Source of the DNA: Antitrichia curtipendula | Lineage: Eukaryota; Streptophyta; Bryopsida; Hypnales; Leucodontaceae | Direction of reading: 5' to 3' | DNA length: 64,000 nucleotides | Assembly (NCBI GenBank): GCA_951230915.1 | Contig: OX579634.1 | Span: forward strand, 50,481,570-50,545,569 | In this document: piece after piece, positions 59,301-64,000 of the stretch | How positions within the stretch are numbered: position 1 is the first letter of the stretch | Layout: every line of letters starts with the position of its first letter | Position numbers and translations under genes: made by a program | Notes under the pieces: generated by a model | The model's input: only the letters and a program-made list of their open reading frames with translations | What the model was told of the DNA's origin: nothing | Database searches by the model: none

Positions 59301-62300
59301 GATGTGGCGTCCCCTGTACGCAGTCAGGAGATTTCATCGCAAAGCCGGCGATGACGGATGAAAAGCTGGCGATTCGACACTCAGCGTGTTGGCGACAGGT
59401 CTGCAACCCTCCTCAGTCGTTGTCGACGTCGTGGCCCCCACTCCGTGAAGTGCACAGGTGGCATTTCAGGTCGTTTTTTCCTCCAAAATTTTCATACACC
59501 CTGGTGCTGGCTTAAATTTCTTGGTGCTTTTAGTCTGTAAATCGCCTAATTCAAAAACACTGGTTGGGACTGCAGTCAGAGCGTGGGGATTAACTTCCAA
59601 TTGACGAAGTGCAGGGCTAGCTGGTGAACAGGAAAAGGACACGCAATGGAAAGAAGAAGCAGTTTCCGTTTGTGTCAAAAGAAAGAAAGGAAAAAAAGAG
59701 AAAAAGAGAAAAAAGAGAAAAAGAGAAAAAAGAGAAAAAGAAAAGGCAGCAAACTTATTGATCATGTGAAACACAGATTTTTGTTTTGGGCGATGCATGG
59801 TCCTTTACCAACCAGACATCAATATCCAACTTGTAGGGTGCAGCCATTTCCAGCCAATGCCGGAATAGGTTCCAGCCAAAGTCTTCATGTAGTAGCGAGC
59901 ACAAAAGTAGAAAAGTAGTTATAGAATGATCGGAATTGGAAGACTCTAGATATTTTTGCATATGGGTTGAGGCCAACTTTCGGCTTCCAAAATTCATAGT
60001 AATTTGAATTTTAGGAAAAAAATCACGAAAATTTGGCGATGCCCATCATTTTTATCTTTCTGCATGGCAAAAAATTTACACTGCCTTCTATTGCTCTAAA
60101 ACATGTGCGAATTTGCTTAAGTGGTTGACTATGGGTGGTTCTACCATAACGCTCACCTTGGCAAGTTTTTGCATGTTAGGCTTAGGTCCTACAAATTTGT
60201 GCCAATGCAATGAGGGCATTAGTCCTTTACTGTTCCAAAACAAATAAGGTAATTGCACCTAAAATGGACCACTCTTCAAAATCAACCCCTATTTTTTAAG
60301 GGAGGATACCAAAAATGAAGCACATGACAAGAACAAATGTAAGGTGAATTTTGAGTAGTGTAAAGCTCTATCTATAGTAGTGTAGAGGTGGCAACTTAAA
60401 AAGTGGACTACTTTGGGTACACTTTATACTTCTCTAATGTCATTCTTCATGTGCATCAAATGCATTTAAATTGCATAACCTACATGACACTCTACATCTT
60501 GCATCTTTGAAAATTTGCAACTAATTCTAAATGCGTCCAAAAATTATGAAACCACTTGCATTTTGATTCATAGTCCTTCACCAATGTGCAAAAATTGTTG
60601 TTCATTTTCTAGAGCATATTGTCATGCCACATAACTTATTTGTGCGATTTTAGGTGTACTTACCTTGAGTTACTTGTGTGGATCAAACCGAGCCCTAAGC
60701 TCTAAATTATTGTCAATCCAAATTGCAGCTCCAACTTACAAATGGTGAGAGCATCTCCGGTGCGGAGATGGGAAGAGGTATTGTAAAGTGACATACAAGC
60801 ACTTGTTGCCGGATTGGGGGGCAAGCCGGGGCACTTGCCAACCTGCCACTTGCTACATCCACCCCAATGCAGCAATGGGGTGAGGCCCAACAAACTCAAC
60901 GCTACAATTTTTTTTTCCTAGTTCCAAACATAATGATCTCTTGTACTTTTTCAACCCATTTTGGGTGAGATGTTCAAATTGATATGCCACGGTCAACTTT
61001 CAAAATATTGTTCCATGCTCGGCAAATTGCTTCAAAATACTAAGCAAGGGCTCTCATTTGACGAGCCGTCCAAAATACAACTGACTCTAAAGTGGGTACA
61101 CCCAAAACCGACACTTTTTGCTACTGAGCCTAGTTATTATTATTAGACTGACCAAACTTTCACATGCTCTTGTTGACAAGTGAAAGGAGGTTCCAACGCA
61201 CCAGAGAACGTGGCATTTTGGATACCGCGTGTGCAAAAATTATTAAGAAACAAAGTTTGGTTTTAAAATGGTTTCTTCCACATAGCTGGTACAGAATTGA
61301 TTTTGGGAATGTGCACACAGTAAAGATGGCGGTTTAAGGTCAGTGGCACATTTGGGTGTCCCCACCTTAGCGGCTGCACTGGGGGGGCACTGTTTCTCGG
61401 ATAAGGCCTTTTACAGGACGCGCGTGCACCGTTCGCGTGCTTGTCAACGGGCTTGCACTGGAGCTGCCTCCAAGTCTTCTTCTTGGCTTGCTCACATTCA
61501 TGGTTTCCAGCTGTTGCCATCTTTCTTTTCTACCTACGTCCCAATTTTTATATGTCTTTCTGTCAAGCTCAATAATGTGTGATTCAACTACCCAGGCTTG
61601 AAAAAAATAAAAATAATTCAGAATTGTTTGGTACCTGATTTGTCTGTTTTGGATCTCTTTCATACAAAAACAAAAAAATGTCTCCTGTGATTGATTCCTG
61701 GGTGAGAAAAAGGGCTGATTAGAAAAACTTCAACCTGAATTTCAAAGTGCTTGCATGTGACTGAGTTCACACATACCATTCAGTAGCTTAGCCTTTTCCT
61801 CTTTGGAGTTCTCATGCACACAAGATTCATCCTCACATCATTAATGGTACCCGGATGGTGGCAGTACATTTTATGGTACGCTTCATTATTTTTTTGCTAA
61901 TTTTAGGAATGATACACAGTTCAACAAATAATTGTAGAGAAAAATGGTTTGACAGAAACTGCAAAGAATTCAATGAGTATTTCACGGATGTAGTTTTATC
62001 ATTTGCCACCAAAAAGACATTTAAATGGTTTCAATGAATGGATTGAATCATTGACATTTGTTGGAGTGGAAGATAGAGACGTCAATTCAACTATCATTTG
62101 ACCATCTACTATGAAGACATTTTTTGATGCTAAATTAATAGAACTAATTTGTTGGTATTCAGTGGAATTGGGTGATTGAGAGATAATTTTTATAATGAAA
62201 TCCATTGTCCGTTATGAATCCTCAAAAGGTATGGAACAACTCAAAGATGAGAGTTTGACCGCTCATTTTGAAAATGCAGGAATTGTATTCAATGTAGAAC

Positions 62301-63000
62301 TTTGGACTTCATTTCGACATAGTAGAATAAAAAAATTCGAAAAACTTTGTACTAAATTTTTTTGTTAAATCAAGCTAAATTTCATCTACAAATTTTTTTT
62401 TGTGATTTTAAAACTCCAAAATAAAGTTATAGACAAAATTCAGAGAGAATGTTTGAAAATGTCAAAGAAAATGTCCCTTCCAACCCCTCTTTGAATTTTG
62501 TCCATAACTTTTGTTTGGAGGCTTGGAATCTCAAAAGGATTTCTGTAGATGAGATTTAACTTGATATTACAACTTTTCTTAGTTACAAGTTTTTTTAGAA
62601 AAAGTTAATCTACTATGCTAAAATGAAGTCCAAAGTTCTACATTGAACACAATTCCTGCTTTTGACCTAACTAAGTTAAGCTCCTAGTAGTCCTAATTAC
62701 ATATCCCATGTGGATTGACTTACCTCCTAATACCATAGTTATATAAAGATCTTGTCTTTTCATCAAGGTATGCACACAATAAGTGACTTCTCAATCTTTG
62801 CAAAGTGATTGCCCAATAATATTAATTTAATTTGATTTGATTGTTGAATTTTTTTTTTAATTAGATTTTAAACTGTTGAAGTTTATTTGGGATTTAACTT
62901 AAATATCTGGCACCAAATAGCTAAACTTGTTATGCAATTACAATGCAAATTACAATTTGGTAAAATATTTTTGTTTTTCCTACTTTTCAAATGACCGTTT
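59300..63000. other. AT-rich intergenic region, no supported gene
   Basis: There is a GAAAAAGAGAAAA-type purine tract at 59685-59745. The dispersed GGAGGTTCCAACGCACC motif occurs at about 61188. Frames of 60-110 codons lack domains. Around 62330-62640 an inverted resemblance (AATTTAGCTTGATTTAAC-type versus its inverse; TCCAAAGTTCTACATTGAA at both ends in opposite orientation, 62290 and 62635) suggests a foldback element of about 360 bp. Confidence 0.4.
62285..62655. mobile_element. Foldback (MITE-like) element
   Basis: The left side has TTCAATGTAGAACTTTGGAC and the right side its inverse (GTCCAAAGTTCTACATTGAA). Further complementary blocks run inwards, including TTTGTCTATAAC/GTTATAGACAAA-like and AAGTTGTAATATCAAGTTAA-like against AAATCAAGCTAAATT. 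The outer flanks GCAGGAATTGT and ACAATTCCTGC are also complementary, so the whole is one large hairpin. Confidence 0.7.
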
Positions 63001-63395
63001 TGACCTTCCTAGACCCCGGCCATTAACGGCCACACTTTTTAGGATTTCAATTTTCTTCTATTATATGCTATAAATTAGTCAATTGTCAAATTTTTCTTGC
63101 CATCTTAGACCCTAGCTGTCATCGGACACGCTTCTCAGGACTTAAATTTCCTTCTATTATATACTAGGAATTAGTTAAATGTTAAAATTTTCTTGCCTTT
63201 CTAGACCCCAGTCATTAATAGCCACACTTTCGGAGCTTAAATTTTCTTATATCATATGCTTGTGATTTAGTCAAATGCTAAAATTTCTTGCCTTCCTAGA
63301 TTCCAACCATTAACAACCACACTTTTTTGAGTTCCTATTTGCTTAGTACCTATTGATCAAATGCTCCAATTTATTTTGCATTCCTAATAGACAAT
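63000..63395. repeat. Tandem array, about 95-bp unit (left part)
   Basis: Units share CCTAGACCCC..CCATTAACGGCCACAC, then TTTTCTTCTATTATATGCTA and TAGTCAAATG. Starts are at about 63010, 63108, 63205 and 63297. The array is interrupted by the MITE at 63396 and continues after it. Confidence 0.75.
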
Positions 63396-63793
63396 AGGAA
63401 TAGTCACACCTTCTTCACTCCACACTTAAAGAATGGAGAATAGAGACGTGGCGGCTTAGGGTTGGCTTCATGTTGATCCTCCGTGGTAGAATATTCTTAC
63501 CTAGTTATATCTTCCACACTCCTAGTCTTCACCTCTGGAGGTGAATAATGGGAGTGGTAAAGACTTGTTCATTTAAGTATATTCTCCATCTTGCATTGTA
63601 CACCGCCTTCATGTTCATCTTACACTCCACGTCAAATGTTGGTCTTCGATTCTCCACTCTTGTTCTCTAGACAACTTTCAAGGATGTCACACCTTCTTCA
63701 CCCACTGCAGCTCACCATTGGCTCTTCCAAACCCTCACAAACTTGTCATTCTCCATTCTCCAAGTGCGGAGTGAAGATGGTGTGACTACTCCT
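63396..63793. mobile_element. MITE of the GGTAGTCACACC family (copy 4)
   Basis: The ends are AGGAATAGTCACACC and GGTGTGACTACTCCT, with inverted similarity for nearly 48 bp including GGAGAATGGAGAAT. It is flanked by AAT at 63393-63395 and AAT at 63794-63796. Length is 398 bp. Its interior matches the outer element at 13036-13872 and lacks the nested insertion. Confidence 0.8.
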
Positions 63794-64000
63794 AATCATT
63801 AACGGCCATGCTTTTGGATTCAAGTTTGCTTCCAACATAATCTTGGAATTTGATCAGATGTTGCTATTTTTTGCATTCCTAGTGCACAACCATTAACGGC
63901 CATGTTTTTTTGGAATCTCGTTTGCTTGCACCATATGCTAAGATTTTGTCAATTATCGGACATCATACCAGAGATGTTGACTCAAAAGGATCCACAAGCA
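63794..64000. repeat. Tandem array, about 95-bp unit (right part)
   Basis: Two further units (about 63798 and 63890) with ACCATTAACGGCCATG and GTTTGCTT.CA.CATA continue the array seen before the MITE. Confidence 0.7.

Noticed and set aside
1..64000. tRNA, rRNA or CRISPR arrays
   Set aside because: Nothing like conserved tRNA arms or rRNA blocks was noticed by eye. The direct repeats present are contiguous tandem units or transposon subterminal repeats, not spaced repeat-spacer arrays, and the DNA is eukaryotic.

Overview
The window is nuclear DNA from a land plant. The genes have many introns with GT-AG borders. The protein families are plant ones: a plant-type NEDD1, an AWPM-19-like membrane protein, a plant fatty acid amide hydrolase, a plant A-type cytochrome P450, an organellar tyrosyl-tRNA synthetase and a plant-mitochondrial-type ribosomal protein S10. 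A nuclear S10 gene with a presequence-like N-terminus, plus a SWIM-type transposase gene and dense repeats, would fit a moss or another seedless plant. That assignment is inference; the sequence alone does not fix the species.

Layout. 1-1738: the end of a CACTA-type transposon with short tandem repeats. 1740-3600: decayed Ty1/copia pieces in both orientations. 5167-11193 (+): an 11-exon NEDD1 gene. 12405-13872: a cluster of foldback MITEs, one nested in another. 14537-16301 (+): a 3-exon AWPM-19-like gene with a pogo-like MITE in an intron. 17000-21000: LINE remnant, dispersed repeats and a tandem array rich in GGCGCC. 21174-22269 (-): a small basic-protein gene not seen before by me. 22985-26989 (+): a MULE/SWIM transposase-like gene broken by one in-frame TGA. 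29064-30960 (-): mitochondrial RPS10, divergent from 31282-35334 (+): organellar TyrRS. 35335-40300: repeats and AT-rich DNA. 40360-43808 (+): a P450. 45734-53123 (-): a 20-exon FAAH whose reconstructed length is 607 residues. 55847-58804 (-): a hAT-transposase-like gene. 59000-64000: AT-rich DNA, a tandem array and another MITE.

Functional links. RPS10 and TyrRS start 321 bp apart on opposite strands, and both serve organellar translation, so a shared bidirectional promoter is plausible. The other host genes (spindle microtubule nucleation, plasma-membrane ABA/desiccation-type protein, P450, N-acylethanolamine hydrolysis) have no evident shared pathway.

Most unusual signals: (1) three neighbouring genes (RPS10, TyrRS, P450) each carry tandem duplications inside an intron that copy the exon-intron border; (2) a MITE family with 3-bp AAT/ATT target duplications, including a nested insertion whose empty site is visible in another copy 50 kb away; (3) a P450 with a normal heme loop but an I-helix lacking the usual acid-threonine pair; (4) the divergent small gene beside the SWIM transposase gene. 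All exon models were built by hand from reading frame, splice consensus and remembered family sequence, without alignment tools.
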